Shown: positions 1 through 9,135 of the stretch, piece after piece
How the letters are laid out: every line of letters starts with the position of its first letter
How positions within the stretch are numbered: position 1 is the first letter of the stretch
DNA from: Phycisphaerales bacterium
GTDB taxonomy: Bacteria; Planctomycetota; Phycisphaerae; WQYP01
Direction of reading: 5' to 3'
NCBI GenBank assembly: GCA_009781185.1
Contig: WQYP01000015.1
Coordinates: forward strand, 1 to 42,074
DNA length: 42,074 bases
Notes under the pieces: model-generated
The model's database searches: none
The model's input: only the letters and a program-made list of their open reading frames with translations
Told to the model about the DNA's origin: nothing
Made by a program: the position numbers and the translations under genes

Positions 1-50
1 CCGAAAAGGCGTGAAACGGATCGTTTTCCGCCAAAGTTCCCTAAAAATGC

Positions 51-81
51 TTGACTTGTATGAATTTTTCAGCAAAATAAT
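51..81 (+). promoter_or_regulatory. Possible sigma-70-type promoter far upstream of the operon
   Basis: TTGACT at 51-56 and AATAAT at 76-81 resemble -35 and -10 boxes, but the 19-base spacer is longer than usual. It would give the radical SAM operon a leader of nearly 500 bases. The match is weak and there is no other support, so this is only a candidate. Confidence 0.2.
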
Positions 82-219
82 CCCCGATATTGAAGTATCA
101 AAAGGTGTACTTTTTGAGACTTCGCGGTGCGTGACTCGGACATATTTTGGCCGTGTCTTGCATGTCGCGTTTGTCACGATCTACCGGTTGGGTTTACGTC
201 GCCTTTCGCGAAAATCGTA

Positions 220-566
220 AAAGACGTTGAATCGTAGCGAATCATAGCCCGTAGGAGTTTTTCAGGCCGTAGTCTCAAGGTTGTAGTGAAAAAAAGGAGC
301 GAAACATGAGTGCGTAGAGTAGGCCGTTGAGTACTTCCCGCAGCGGATATTCCCGTTGCGGAGAGTCTTCGCGAATCAGAGTTAAATACGGCGCGACGAA
401 ATTCTATTCGTCATTCGCGACGTCGCTGGGGTAAGGCTTCCTGCTCATGCCCTCTTATCAGAAATAAACGGCTGATTTCACAATAGATTCTAGATATAAA
501 AATTAGTTAATCTGCTGCAGTATGATTTCTGCAGAAAATGAAACAACACAAGGTGCGGTGATAAAA
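220..566 (+). other. Leader region before the operon, with an amber-interrupted small reading frame
   Basis: No convincing gene is seen. A strong ribosome binding site (AAAAGGAG) precedes an ATG at 306, but the frame reads only Met-Ser-Ala before TAG at 315. The same frame then stays open from a TTG at 327 to TAA at 432, coding 35 residues with one Cys and ending in [10 protein letters not shown]. This could be a disrupted small peptide gene, a leader peptide or chance. An AT-rich stretch lies at 480-515 just before the first gene. Confidence 0.3.
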
Positions 567-2291
567 ATGGCAGATAATTCTCATTACTTAACAGTTGAAA
601 TGCCGGAATTTAAAGGGCTTAAATGGGTTTTCAAGCTGGTGATGCTAGCATGGGTTCCTATGGTTTTCGCTGTCGTCGGCAGATGGACCATGTCGGCATT
701 ATGGGTTTTATCGTCCTCCTTAATAGCATTTACCGTTGCGCAGATAGGGGAATCAAACCAAAGAGGAAATGTTTTGCCGGAAAGCATGATCAGATGGCTG
801 TTGGAGCACGAATCTCCGGTTTTATTGAGCCTTTGGCTTGCCGTGGCGGTTACAGTCGTGCTTAGCCTGCTCGAGTCGTTCGTATCATGGATATACACAT
901 GGATACATCTTGTCGTAAATAGGAAAGTAACGCCGCAGGTGATAGAAGTCTCCATTACGAACACGACAGCTGTAAAGCCTGATGCCTCCACCGCTATTCA
1001 GCGTTGGCTGCTAAAAACAGATGTCGTTTATTTTCTCGACGAGAGCATCGCCGCCACAATAGGAAATCTTGGAGCCATCACCATAGCCATATTCGCGACA
1101 TACCGGGCTAATGTGGTCGCGGGGCATGTCAGCCTTATCTGTCTTGCACTTTGGGTTTTGATCGCAATTCCTTTGACTATTAAAGCGCTCCGCGCCACCC
1201 GGCAGGCTGCACAGTCGCACGAAACAGTGGGCAGGGTTATTCGTGACAGCGTGGCGTTAAGGATGGATCTGTCGAGGCCGTCCTTGCTCGGCTTTTGGAT
1301 GCAAAGATCATCCCCTTACGTTCATGACTTGCAGCGATCCATTGCAAAACAAGGCTTTTGGAATGCGATTTTACCCGGCTCCCTTAACGTTATTACTATG
1401 TCAACGCCCTATATTGCCGTCATTGCGGTAATCTCCACGTCGGGAAGCGTAGCCTCTTCGGTCGCGATTCTTCTCTACCTAACCCGCATGACCGGACCAT
1501 TGTCAAGCCTCGCTAGGGTACTCCCGTGGATCCAGCAGAATCTTATCTCCGTGCAGCGCCTTTTTAACATGATAATCAAACAGTTTTCACCGCTTGACAA
1601 AAATGCCAGGCAAATTGACGCGATCAGTTCCTTGAAACTTGAGAATTGGGTTGTGCGGGTTGGTGACAACAGGACCATCACTTATCCTGATATTGAAGCG
1701 TCAAGCGGCGTAATCCTGTGTGTTGTGGGGCCGAGCGGCAGCGGGAAGTCCACTCTCATAAAATCAATGGCGGGTCTCCTTGAAGTTGAGAGAGGCGAAC
1801 TGCAGCTCGACGGACAGACAATTAATCCATCCAGTTCCATGTGGCGTGAAACCTGCGGGCTGTTGTCTCAGGAACCGGAACTGGTTCCCGGCACAATTCG
1901 AGACAATCTAATGAATTTTGCGGATTGGACCTCCACCGAACTCATCATGCATGCCGCCAACAAAATTTTCAGCGGAGTCGACGGGACGGAAAATTGCGCG
2001 GTGGGCATTGACGACAAGGGCGTCAGTGTAGGGCAGCGGAGAAGCATCGCGCTGCTGAGATGCCTGGGAGGCAACGCTCGCGTGATCTTGCTTGATGAGC
2101 CGGTAGCCGGAGTCGACGATTCCCTAGTAAGTGTTCTGAGGGACGTCATGGAAGAAGCTCGGCGACAGGGGCGCATTATCATCCTTACCGCCCATGAACA
2201 TGACTGCGAACGGCTCGGGCTGGAGCAAGGGAAAATCATTCGAATCGAATCACCTGAAGCGGTGGAGGTCATCTCTTCCCCTAGAGGATAG
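567..2291 (+). CDS. ABC transporter, fused membrane and ATPase domains (exporter type)
   Basis: The first ~330 residues hold several hydrophobic segments of an exporter-type membrane domain and the C-terminal ~220 form a nucleotide-binding domain. Visible motifs are Walker A GPSGSGKST (near residue 388), a Q-loop in LLSQEPE, Walker B VILLDEP with the D-loop GVDD, and the switch His in ILTAHEHD. The signature is VSVGQ instead of LSGGQ, a notable deviation. No N-terminal C39 peptidase domain is present, so it does not look like a bacteriocin-processing exporter. I chose ATG 567 because AAGGTG lies 11 bases upstream; an in-frame ATG at 522 lacks a ribosome binding site. Half-transporters work as dimers, so it is expected to homodimerise and probably exports the cluster product. 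Confidence 0.85.
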   Translation: MADNSHYLTVEMPEFKGLKWVFKLVMLAWVPMVFAVVGRWTMSALWVLSSSLIAFTVAQIGESNQRGNVLPESMIRWLLEHESPVLLSLWLAVAVTVVLSLLESFVSWIYTWIHLVVNRKVTPQVIEVSITNTTAVKPDASTAIQRWLLKTDVVYFLDESIAATIGNLGAITIAIFATYRANVVAGHVSLICLALWVLIAIPLTIKALRATRQAAQSHETVGRVIRDSVALRMDLSRPSLLGFWMQRSSPYVHDLQRSIAKQGFWNAILPGSLNVITMSTPYIAVIAVISTSGSVASSVAILLYLTRMTGPLSSLARVLPWIQQNLISVQRLFNMIIKQFSPLDKNARQIDAISSLKLENWVVRVGDNRTITYPDIEASSGVILCVVGPSGSGKSTLIKSMAGLLEVERGELQLDGQTINPSSSMWRETCGLLSQEPELVPGTIRDNLMNFADWTSTELIMHAANKIFSGVDGTENCAVGIDDKGVSVGQRRSIALLRCLGGNARVILLDEPVAGVDDSLVSVLRDVMEEARRQGRIIILTAHEHDCERLGLEQGKIIRIESPEAVEVISSPRG

Positions 2292-2298
2292 TAAGGCA

Positions 2299-3063
2299 AT
2301 GCTGACAAACCACCAAACCACTTGCTCGGACGAATCTGCTACATCTGCCATGCAGGAGGAGACCGTACCGCGAGCGTATAAGTTTACCACCCCTGAAAAG
2401 CGAGAAGTCGTACTTCGTCACCAGATGGAGTTTGACCGGCGATCACAATTGAATGACCGTGAAAATGCACTTGTGATAATTGTAATGGCGTTTATCGGAG
2501 CAATCAGCTACTACTTTCTCAACTTCCCGAAGCTGGAATGGTCCTGTGGTTTTTGCCTATTCGTCATGGGATTTGCGACGCTGTCCTTCGCGACGTGCGT
2601 AGCGGTGGGCTGTATTCTCTGGAAAGGCAAGGGTTCTAACCATCCAAATCCCAGCAGCCCGTTAAGAAAGACCTCACGGCTAAAAAGAGCCTTCGTTTTT
2701 CTATTGGTTTTTGCATCTTCTGTTTTGCCGAAACGTTTTTTTCAACGGACTGCCGACATCAAACCGCATGAAGATTATGCAGAGATACGCAAGAAACGCA
2801 TGGCCACCGATCACGTCAGAAAATGGGGGGTAGAAGGTATGGATCAATTGATTCATGAGAGATATCTTCATGACGCTTACCGCAATGCGGCGCAAAATAA
2901 TTCTCACGAGGCAAGGATAGAGCTCGCAAAACACTGGATGATAGTGGCGTTGATGGGCTTGATAATTGCGGCCACGGTTCATCGATGGATTTATAATTCC
3001 GGTGAAAAGCCAAACGCTGATCTCACTACTGCGAATCATGTGAATAGACAGGAAAGGCGCTGA
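2299..3063 (+). CDS. Small multi-spanning membrane protein of unknown function
   Basis: About 254 residues. I do not recognise the family. A charged N-terminal part is followed by a close pair of hydrophobic segments (around residues 54-70 and 78-102), a less clear third one near residue 132, a long basic and acidic soluble stretch, and a final membrane helix in WMIVALMGLIIAATVHRW near the C terminus. The layout recalls small SLATT-like or Pycsar-effector-like membrane proteins, but there is no motif to confirm that. ATG 2299 is preferred, 7 bases after the ABC transporter stop and behind TAAGG; longer starts overlap the transporter gene. The next gene begins directly after its stop. It may be an accessory of the exporter or an immunity or self-protection protein. 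Confidence 0.6.
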   Translation: MLTNHQTTCSDESATSAMQEETVPRAYKFTTPEKREVVLRHQMEFDRRSQLNDRENALVIIVMAFIGAISYYFLNFPKLEWSCGFCLFVMGFATLSFATCVAVGCILWKGKGSNHPNPSSPLRKTSRLKRAFVFLLVFASSVLPKRFFQRTADIKPHEDYAEIRKKRMATDHVRKWGVEGMDQLIHERYLHDAYRNAAQNNSHEARIELAKHWMIVALMGLIIAATVHRWIYNSGEKPNADLTTANHVNRQERR

Positions 3064-4164
3064 ATGGACCGTGGTTCTCGACAAGAAACGCTCCATTGCG
3101 TGATGCCTTGGAAGGCGTTGCATATGGACGAACGCGATGGTGGGATTTTCGCGATCCCCTGTTGCTTCAGCTGGATCAAAGACAGTTACGGTGCCATAGG
3201 TTCAGCGTCGCTGCTGGAACTTTGGAACAGTGAGGGAGCCCAGCGTATCAGACAGCTTATTGCCGCTGGTCGCCAGCATGAAATCTGCAGTCCGCACTGC
3301 GCGTACTGGATGTCAGGACGCTATGGCGAAACAGCGTTGCGCATTGTGGAGGGCTCACAGGAATTCGTCGAGAACCAGAAAGTCAATTTAGCAGAGATTC
3401 AGCGGCGACAACCAGTGCTCCGCTCAAAGCCGATGCTTCTCAAGGTATTGCCAACTTTGCGTTGCAATCTCCGATGCACAATGTGTTACCAGTGCAATTA
3501 CGACACGAATGGCTTGGGCGAAGGTATATGGAGAGAGATCGCACAACTGCTTCCCTATACGCACGAGATTGCGTTTCAGGGAGGCGAAGCAACTCTTGAT
3601 AAGGGCTTCCGGAACTTTTTTGATTCCGTCGAGTTGCAGTCGCATCGACACGTAAAAATAAGTCTCATCACTAACGGCACGGTTCTCGACAAGAGGTTGC
3701 TTGAAGGGCTTCGCCATGTAAAACTGAACTATATAATTGTTTCATTGAATGCAGCTACACGAGAGACATACGCTCGAATTACAGGGAAAGATTTTTTTGA
3801 ACGTGTGGTGGGCAACTTACGCCAACTGAGTGAATTAGCTCACAATCATTCTCACGGCGATTTTATTCTGCATGCCAGCTTTGTCGTTATGCGTTCTAAT
3901 TTTCATGAGCTACCTCAATTCCTCGAAATTGCCAGCAGTTTGGGAATAGAAGTTCAGCTTTTAAATGTTATAGGCAACCGTAATAATGAAGATATCTTCG
4001 TTCGAACAGATCAGCATGAAACGCTGCGCCGTGTGCTTGATCAAGCGAGCCATATTTCGACCGGAACGGCCAAAGAACAGGTTGACCGTATCCGGATAAT
4101 ACTCGATTCTCACCGGCCTCCAATAGCCGCAAATGGAGGAGAAGAGAGGAGGATGAAGATATGA
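3064..4164 (+). CDS. Radical SAM enzyme with an N-terminal SPASM-like domain (rSAM-A)
   Basis: 366 residues. The radical SAM cluster motif CNLRCTMC is at residues 134-141, with QGGEAT further on as the GGE motif. Ahead of it, residues 10-82 look like a SPASM domain: Cys12, Cys33-Cys34, a SLLELWNS segment typical of SPASM, then Cys75 and Cys79. SPASM domains bind auxiliary 4Fe-4S clusters and normally follow the barrel, so the order here appears permuted. The gene at 9132 is a clear paralog with the same order. The family suggests modification of a peptide or other large substrate by radical chemistry; the substrate is unknown. Its stop overlaps the next start (ATGA). Confidence 0.85.
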   Translation: MDRGSRQETLHCVMPWKALHMDERDGGIFAIPCCFSWIKDSYGAIGSASLLELWNSEGAQRIRQLIAAGRQHEICSPHCAYWMSGRYGETALRIVEGSQEFVENQKVNLAEIQRRQPVLRSKPMLLKVLPTLRCNLRCTMCYQCNYDTNGLGEGIWREIAQLLPYTHEIAFQGGEATLDKGFRNFFDSVELQSHRHVKISLITNGTVLDKRLLEGLRHVKLNYIIVSLNAATRETYARITGKDFFERVVGNLRQLSELAHNHSHGDFILHASFVVMRSNFHELPQFLEIASSLGIEVQLLNVIGNRNNEDIFVRTDQHETLRRVLDQASHISTGTAKEQVDRIRIILDSHRPPIAANGGEERRMKI

Positions 4165-5144
4165 AGTCTTTATTCCGCTCAATCGGGGACTTTTTTCATT
4201 TTACGCGAGCGTATCAATGGTATCCCGGCAAGATACCGCTCATGCTGGGGTTCGCCTTGACCATGTTACTGGCCGAACCGGGGCAGCAGCATGGTCTTCT
4301 GTGGGTTTTAGCGGCCTATGTCCTAACCTGCCTGTTTCTTGCTGCTTCTTACATGCTTAACAATATTGCGGATAGGGAAGCAGACAGCAAGGCGAACAAG
4401 AGAATGGGCCTTGATGGATGGTCACGCGGAAAACAGGCTATTCCAGTAATTATTTTCACGGCCCTCACTCTGGTGGGCGGGATTGTTCTGATGCCAGCAT
4501 CGGCCATTTTCGCTATGATCGGATGCTATATTCTTTCATGGAGCTACTCCTGTCCGCCGCTTCGCTTTAAAGAGCATACCCTTTTGGGGCCTTTCGTCCC
4601 TGCCTTTACGCAAGTGCCAGCGCCGGCTTTGGTGATGGTTGTGGCATGGGGCGCGTTGCCATTGCCGGCATTAATCTACCTGATGATCGTGTTCTTCTAT
4701 CTTCTTCGCATGCTTTTTGTCCACCAGTTGCTTGATTATGAAAATGACCGCATCGCGGGGACGTATACGACAGCTATACAATTGGGCTTTACCGCCATGC
4801 AACGATTATTATTTCTGACGTTCACGCTGGAGCTGGTTTGCTTAATAGTTTTCCTGGTTCTTCTCGTGTCCGCTGGTTTTTCATGGATTCTTTTAATTGG
4901 TCTGGCATGGCCGCTATTTATAGTGATTCTCCGCTGGAGCCGCAGGGAGCTCATACGTCTTGACAGCTACAGTTACATTCCACTCGCAGATATTCATGAA
5001 TCTCTGCTACCGCTTATCCTTGCTGTCGGCGTGGCGATGCGTGAGAAAAACTTGATGATCGCCATCGTCCCACTTATGGTTTTTCTTTTCCTAAAACGCC
5101 ATATCGAGCGACTGGTAATACCGTTGCTTGGATGGAAGGAGTAG
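4161..5144 (+). CDS. UbiA-family membrane prenyltransferase
   Basis: 327 residues with about eight hydrophobic segments. Both Asp-rich motifs of the family are visible: NNIADREAD near residue 66 (usual form NDxxDxxxD, here with Asn in the second place) and DYENDRIAG near residue 193. The segment YSCPPLRFKE between them is also typical. UbiA enzymes transfer a polyprenyl chain from a diphosphate donor to an aromatic or other acceptor, and some attach sugars to polyprenyl phosphate. Together with three glycosyltransferases this suggests a lipid-linked or prenylated product. The gene overlaps the previous stop by ATGA. The actual donor and acceptor cannot be told. Confidence 0.85.
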   Translation: MKSLFRSIGDFFHFTRAYQWYPGKIPLMLGFALTMLLAEPGQQHGLLWVLAAYVLTCLFLAASYMLNNIADREADSKANKRMGLDGWSRGKQAIPVIIFTALTLVGGIVLMPASAIFAMIGCYILSWSYSCPPLRFKEHTLLGPFVPAFTQVPAPALVMVVAWGALPLPALIYLMIVFFYLLRMLFVHQLLDYENDRIAGTYTTAIQLGFTAMQRLLFLTFTLELVCLIVFLVLLVSAGFSWILLIGLAWPLFIVILRWSRRELIRLDSYSYIPLADIHESLLPLILAVGVAMREKNLMIAIVPLMVFLFLKRHIERLVIPLLGWKE

Positions 5145-5148
5145 ACCG

Positions 5149-6207
5149 ATGCCTGATACCGCATGTCCGAGTCGATTTCCGGATACGTTCCTGGATTATA
5201 TCCCCAACCCGTCAATGGGGCATGAGGCGTACCGGCAGTCTTTGGAGCGTTCCTTTGAAAGCGACGAAGCAGGCGCTCCTCCCATTTATGCCCTGTTAAA
5301 GGTGACAGATCGATGCAACTCGCAATGCGAATACTGCGGTCACGCAGGCAAAATGGATAAAATTGAAGATGCCTCAACGGAGTTGCTCCAGGATGTGCTC
5401 GACCAGTTGGCCGAAGTCGGGTGCGTCTCTGTCAATTTCACCGGAGGTGAGCCGATGCTACGGCCTGACCTGCCAGCGCTCGTGAAGTACGCCCGCGCAC
5501 GCGGCCTGTTCCCGATACTCTTAACCAATGGTCTGCTGCTTCGCAAGCGCAGCAGCGAACTCCAGCACTCAGGTCTCGGTATGATCATCGTAAGCGTGGA
5601 CAGTGTTCGCCCCGACACATATCAATCCATTAGAGGCGTAAACCTTGCACCGGTACTTGATGGTATCGAAGCGATATTGGTGTACCCGGAAGAGGACAGG
5701 CCGATCATAACAGCCACAACGGTCGTTACTTCCAAAAACATTGATCATCTCGATGAAGTGGTTTCCTGGTTTAGTGAGCGTGGAATAGGCGTGAAGCTGA
5801 CCCCTTATCATCACCATGGGCGGTGGGAAGATGATCACCTGTCGCCGAGAGATTTGGAAAAATACCAAGCAGCGATTAACGGACTTAAGCGGCTTAAAGA
5901 ATCCGGATGTGGAGTAATCAACTCGCAGGCTTATCTTGACAATTTCCCAGGTTTCAATTTCGACCGGAATATTCCGACGGGTTTTCGCTGTTACAGTGGA
6001 TACACGACGCTTTATATCGACCCGGCGCTGAATGTCCGGTCATGCTGGTCAGCGGGGCTTCCCGTCGCGGGAAATTTACGAAAAAGCCGTCTTAAAGAAC
6101 TCCTTAATGGAACCAAAATGCGCCGTATGAGACAAAAGATTCGGATGCTTAAATGCGAGAAATGCTGGCTTCTTTGCACTGCTGAAATTTCACTGAGATT
6201 TCAATGA
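5149..6207 (+). CDS. Radical SAM/SPASM-type enzyme, MoaA/PqqE-like (rSAM-B)
   Basis: 352 residues. The cluster motif CNSQCEYC is at residues 56-63, followed by FTGGEPMLRPDL, a sequence typical of the MoaA/PqqE/SPASM group. The C-terminal part has Cys in FRCYSGY, RSCWSAG and a final CEKCWLLC, consistent with a twitch or SPASM auxiliary cluster domain. ATG 5149 is chosen because AAGGAG lies 7 bases upstream; the in-frame ATG at 5128 lies inside the prenyltransferase gene. It overlaps the next gene by ATGA, and its neighbour is a diverged relative with the same CxxCWLxC ending. Confidence 0.87.
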   Translation: MPDTACPSRFPDTFLDYIPNPSMGHEAYRQSLERSFESDEAGAPPIYALLKVTDRCNSQCEYCGHAGKMDKIEDASTELLQDVLDQLAEVGCVSVNFTGGEPMLRPDLPALVKYARARGLFPILLTNGLLLRKRSSELQHSGLGMIIVSVDSVRPDTYQSIRGVNLAPVLDGIEAILVYPEEDRPIITATTVVTSKNIDHLDEVVSWFSERGIGVKLTPYHHHGRWEDDHLSPRDLEKYQAAINGLKRLKESGCGVINSQAYLDNFPGFNFDRNIPTGFRCYSGYTTLYIDPALNVRSCWSAGLPVAGNLRKSRLKELLNGTKMRRMRQKIRMLKCEKCWLLCTAEISLRFQ

Positions 6208-7175
6208 ACGGAAAAATACTAAAATTTCTGACGCTGAACGTGACGGAATCATGCGACGCGACCTGTATTTACTGCGATTGGTGGCGGACGAAAACCGCTC
6301 CTGAGTCATTTAATGCCCTCGCTGATGCGGTAGATCAAGCCGCGTTAATGGGTGTTCGTGCCATTCGAATATCGGGTGGCGAGCCCCTCCTCCGCCCCGA
6401 CCTGCCATCGCTGGTCGCGCATATTCGCCAGCACGGGCTTGTCAGCATGGTCTGCACGGCAGCCAAATGCGAACTTTCCACCCTTCTCGCACTGATTGAC
6501 GCCGGGCTGGACGTGCTGTCCGTTTCGCTTGACACTCTTGATCCACGGTTGTTTCGCCGAATCCGTGGCTACGAAATCGCACCGGTCCTTGAGAACCTGC
6601 GTTGCCTTGCTGAATTGCGGGGCAAGGCCGAATACGAGATTGTTTTGAGTGTCGTATTGACGCGGCTGTCGATAGATGGTTTGGCAGATATTCTGGAGTA
6701 CGCCCAAAAATATAACCTGCCCGTCAACATTACGCCTGTGCAGATCGGTCCATGCGGGCGAAATACGTCGAAGGATGCGGTTGCTTTTGGCGTTGAAGAC
6801 GCCCCCATCCTTCGCAACGCCATGCGCGTTGCCAAGGAAGCGGTCGCGACAGGCCTTCGGATTATCAACTCCGATGAATACCTAGACGGCATAGCCGTGT
6901 ATATGGTAAACCGCCGCCTTCCTGCCGGTTATTCCTGTCATGCCGGCGACTCGACCGCCATTCGTCTTGCCGGCGGGAAGCTGAAACTTTGCCATTCGCT
7001 CAAAGAAATTCAGGGCACCGATCTGGCCGCGACATGGACTTCCGGCGAGGCAGAGAATCTCCGGAAACGCATGGCCAGCCTTGATTGTCCCGGCTGCTGG
7101 CTGTCATGCCATGCCGACACCCGCAGACCCGTCGCTCATCGTTATGGCCGTCCGGAAATTTGGGAGGCGTTATAG
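6204..7175 (+). CDS. Radical SAM enzyme, MoaA-like (rSAM-C)
   Basis: 323 residues. CDATCIYC is at residues 17-24 and ISGGEPLLRPDL follows. The C-terminal part carries Cys in YSCHAGD, KLCHS and CPGCWLSC, which parallels rSAM-B, so the two probably arose by duplication and may carry two auxiliary-cluster cysteine sets of the same kind. Start and stop are tight: ATGA overlap with rSAM-B, and the PHP gene begins right after the TAG stop. The substrate is unknown. Confidence 0.87.
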   Translation: MNGKILKFLTLNVTESCDATCIYCDWWRTKTAPESFNALADAVDQAALMGVRAIRISGGEPLLRPDLPSLVAHIRQHGLVSMVCTAAKCELSTLLALIDAGLDVLSVSLDTLDPRLFRRIRGYEIAPVLENLRCLAELRGKAEYEIVLSVVLTRLSIDGLADILEYAQKYNLPVNITPVQIGPCGRNTSKDAVAFGVEDAPILRNAMRVAKEAVATGLRIINSDEYLDGIAVYMVNRRLPAGYSCHAGDSTAIRLAGGKLKLCHSLKEIQGTDLAATWTSGEAENLRKRMASLDCPGCWLSCHADTRRPVAHRYGRPEIWEAL

Positions 7176-8030
7176 ATGATAGATTTACATGTACATACCA
7201 CGCATTCTGACGGGACATTTACTCCGGACGAGGTTGTGCGATACGCAAAAGAGAAGGAATTGGCCGCAATCGCCATTACCGACCATGATTGCGTATCCGG
7301 AGTGAAGGAAGCGAAGGAAACTGGAAATAATCTCGGCATAGAAGTGATTGCCGGTATTGAATTTTCTGCAAATCATGAAGCACAAGACTTCCATATCATT
7401 GGTTTAATAATAGATATAAAGAATACTCTTCTGAACGAAGCTATCGCAAGGCAGTCTAAAGCTGCGGAAAAATGTGCTGAACGAATATTCGAAAGGCTGA
7501 TCGCCAGCGGATTTAATCATATATCTTTTGATGAATTTCGAAGGCAAGGCTCCCCTAGCAGTAAAGGACATTTTAAGCAGTATATGACTTCAGCAAATTT
7601 GCCATGTGCCCCTAAAGAACTGGAAAAACACATCGGCAAGGAAGGCATGGCATATGCTTTTTTCCCGCTAAGATCATTGACGGTTGCTGACGCGATATCC
7701 GTCATACACGATGCCGGAGGTCTAGCTATCTGGGCACATCCGTTCACTAATAAATTTCACCAGTTTGGTCGGGAGGAAGTGGCTCAAGCCGCCATAACTT
7801 TCAAAGCTATGGGCCTTGATGGCGTTGAAGCCTATTGGCCAGGGCTTTGGCAGGATGATTTTGATTATATTATCGATTTGGCGGAAAAACATAAGTTTTT
7901 CATATCAGGCGGCAGCGATTTTCACGGCAACAAAGCCCAGTCTGACTTGGGAAATGGAAAAATTCCCTATTCTGTTTTAAACGCAATGCTGACTGCGAAG
8001 GCGAACATCAGGAGGCACCATGAACAATAG
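7176..8030 (+). CDS. PHP-domain metal-dependent phosphoesterase (TrpH/YciV-like)
   Basis: 284 residues. It starts with the PHP signature MIDLHVHTTHSDG (His5, His7, Asp12), followed by ITDHDCVSG, a WAHPF motif and a C-terminal GGSDFHG, all expected metal ligands of the PHP family. The length and order match the YciV/TrpH/RNase AM group, which hydrolyses 3',5'-nucleoside bisphosphates and short RNA 5' ends. In this cluster it more likely removes a phosphate from a biosynthetic intermediate, but that is inference. The last codons overlap the next gene, whose ribosome binding site (AGGAGG) lies inside this reading frame. Confidence 0.85.
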   Translation: MIDLHVHTTHSDGTFTPDEVVRYAKEKELAAIAITDHDCVSGVKEAKETGNNLGIEVIAGIEFSANHEAQDFHIIGLIIDIKNTLLNEAIARQSKAAEKCAERIFERLIASGFNHISFDEFRRQGSPSSKGHFKQYMTSANLPCAPKELEKHIGKEGMAYAFFPLRSLTVADAISVIHDAGGLAIWAHPFTNKFHQFGREEVAQAAITFKAMGLDGVEAYWPGLWQDDFDYIIDLAEKHKFFISGGSDFHGNKAQSDLGNGKIPYSVLNAMLTAKANIRRHHEQ

Positions 8031-9135
8031 AGTGCGAGAGGAAATAAACCGCCGTCGCCTTCTGGAAAAGGAACGAGCGCAGCGTCTTGGTGAATGGGCA
8101 CAGGGAAACGAGGCGGGGCCATTCAAGCTGATGTTTTTTCCGACAAACACATGTAATTTAGAGTGCGCGATCTGCTGGCAGCGAAAGGGCGTCCACGACT
8201 ACTCGGAACTTTCCGCCAAACGCCAGGTGGATCTGATCGACGAGGCTATCGAAATCGGTGTGCGTGAGTTCGTCATCGGTGGCGGCGGGGAGCCCTTGAT
8301 GCGTTGGAAAACTCTTCGTCCGCTCTTCGAGAAGATCCGGGCCGCTGATCTTTATGGCATGCTATTCACCAACGGAACGCTCATCGGGTCCGAAACGGCT
8401 GCAAACCTGGTTGACATGAAATGGAACAAAGTTTTGATAAGCCTGGACGGACTTAAGGAGTCCAACGACTGCGTGAGGACGGCAGGATCGTTCGACCGAA
8501 TCGCGCAAGGTATTCAGTGCCTGCTTGACAAACGAGGGAATCGGTCATTGCCTGTCATCGGCGTTGGCTGCGTCTTAACACGACAAAGCATCCGGGATCT
8601 TCCCCACTTGATGGATTTTTTGGGGAAACAGGGTTGTGACCAACTGAACCTTATTCGGCTTGTCGTTTATACGGAGAGTCAAAGAGAATATGCGGTTACG
8701 CCCACCGAAATGGATGAATTGCAAGGTATTCTTGAATCCTCGCAAAAGACGGCTGCTTCTTTCGGAATGGTCACCAACCTCGCCGAGTATATGGACGGGA
8801 ACATCATCAAGCAGGCTGAGTCATTCGAACATATTCTCCTCAGCGACAGAACGCTGGCGGCAGGAGGCCAGTCGTTCTGGAACTCGCTTTGTTTTGAACC
8901 CTTTTCAAACATGGTCGTTCACTCGAACGGCATGGTCGGACCATGCTGTATGAGCGGAGATGCCTCGCTGGAATCGCTCGTGGAGCAGTCCTTGGCCGAC
9001 GTCTGGTATGGCGAGAAATTTTCAAGCCTTCGCCAGGGCATTCTTTCCCGTTGTCCGGAATCGTACTGCCGGATATGCGATATCAATGTGTTTGCGGAAA
9101 ACCAACGTCTACGCGCATTGGGAGGATCGCTATGA
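8020..9135 (+). CDS. Radical SAM/SPASM enzyme, classic domain order (rSAM-D)
   Basis: 371 residues. CNLECAICW is at residues 45-53 and GGGGEPL serves as the GGE motif. The C-terminal SPASM domain is well formed: Cys in SLCFEPF, GPCCMSG, the segment LADVWYGEKF and then CPESYCRIC. This is the only member of the set with the usual barrel-then-SPASM order and a full SPASM pattern. A strong AGGAGG precedes the ATG by 5 bases. Its stop overlaps the next start (ATGA). SPASM enzymes commonly act on peptides (sactionine, ranthipeptide or PQQ maturation), but no peptide gene is visible nearby. Confidence 0.88.
   Translation: MNNRVREEINRRRLLEKERAQRLGEWAQGNEAGPFKLMFFPTNTCNLECAICWQRKGVHDYSELSAKRQVDLIDEAIEIGVREFVIGGGGEPLMRWKTLRPLFEKIRAADLYGMLFTNGTLIGSETAANLVDMKWNKVLISLDGLKESNDCVRTAGSFDRIAQGIQCLLDKRGNRSLPVIGVGCVLTRQSIRDLPHLMDFLGKQGCDQLNLIRLVVYTESQREYAVTPTEMDELQGILESSQKTAASFGMVTNLAEYMDGNIIKQAESFEHILLSDRTLAAGGQSFWNSLCFEPFSNMVVHSNGMVGPCCMSGDASLESLVEQSLADVWYGEKFSSLRQGILSRCPESYCRICDINVFAENQRLRALGGSL

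Noticed and set aside
11..220. A 69-residue open frame at the left edge
   Set aside because: GTG start with poor ribosome binding site spacing and no recognisable features.
306..434. Amber readthrough or pyrrolysine coding
   Set aside because: TAG ends the ABC transporter and rSAM-C genes, so it acts as a normal stop here.
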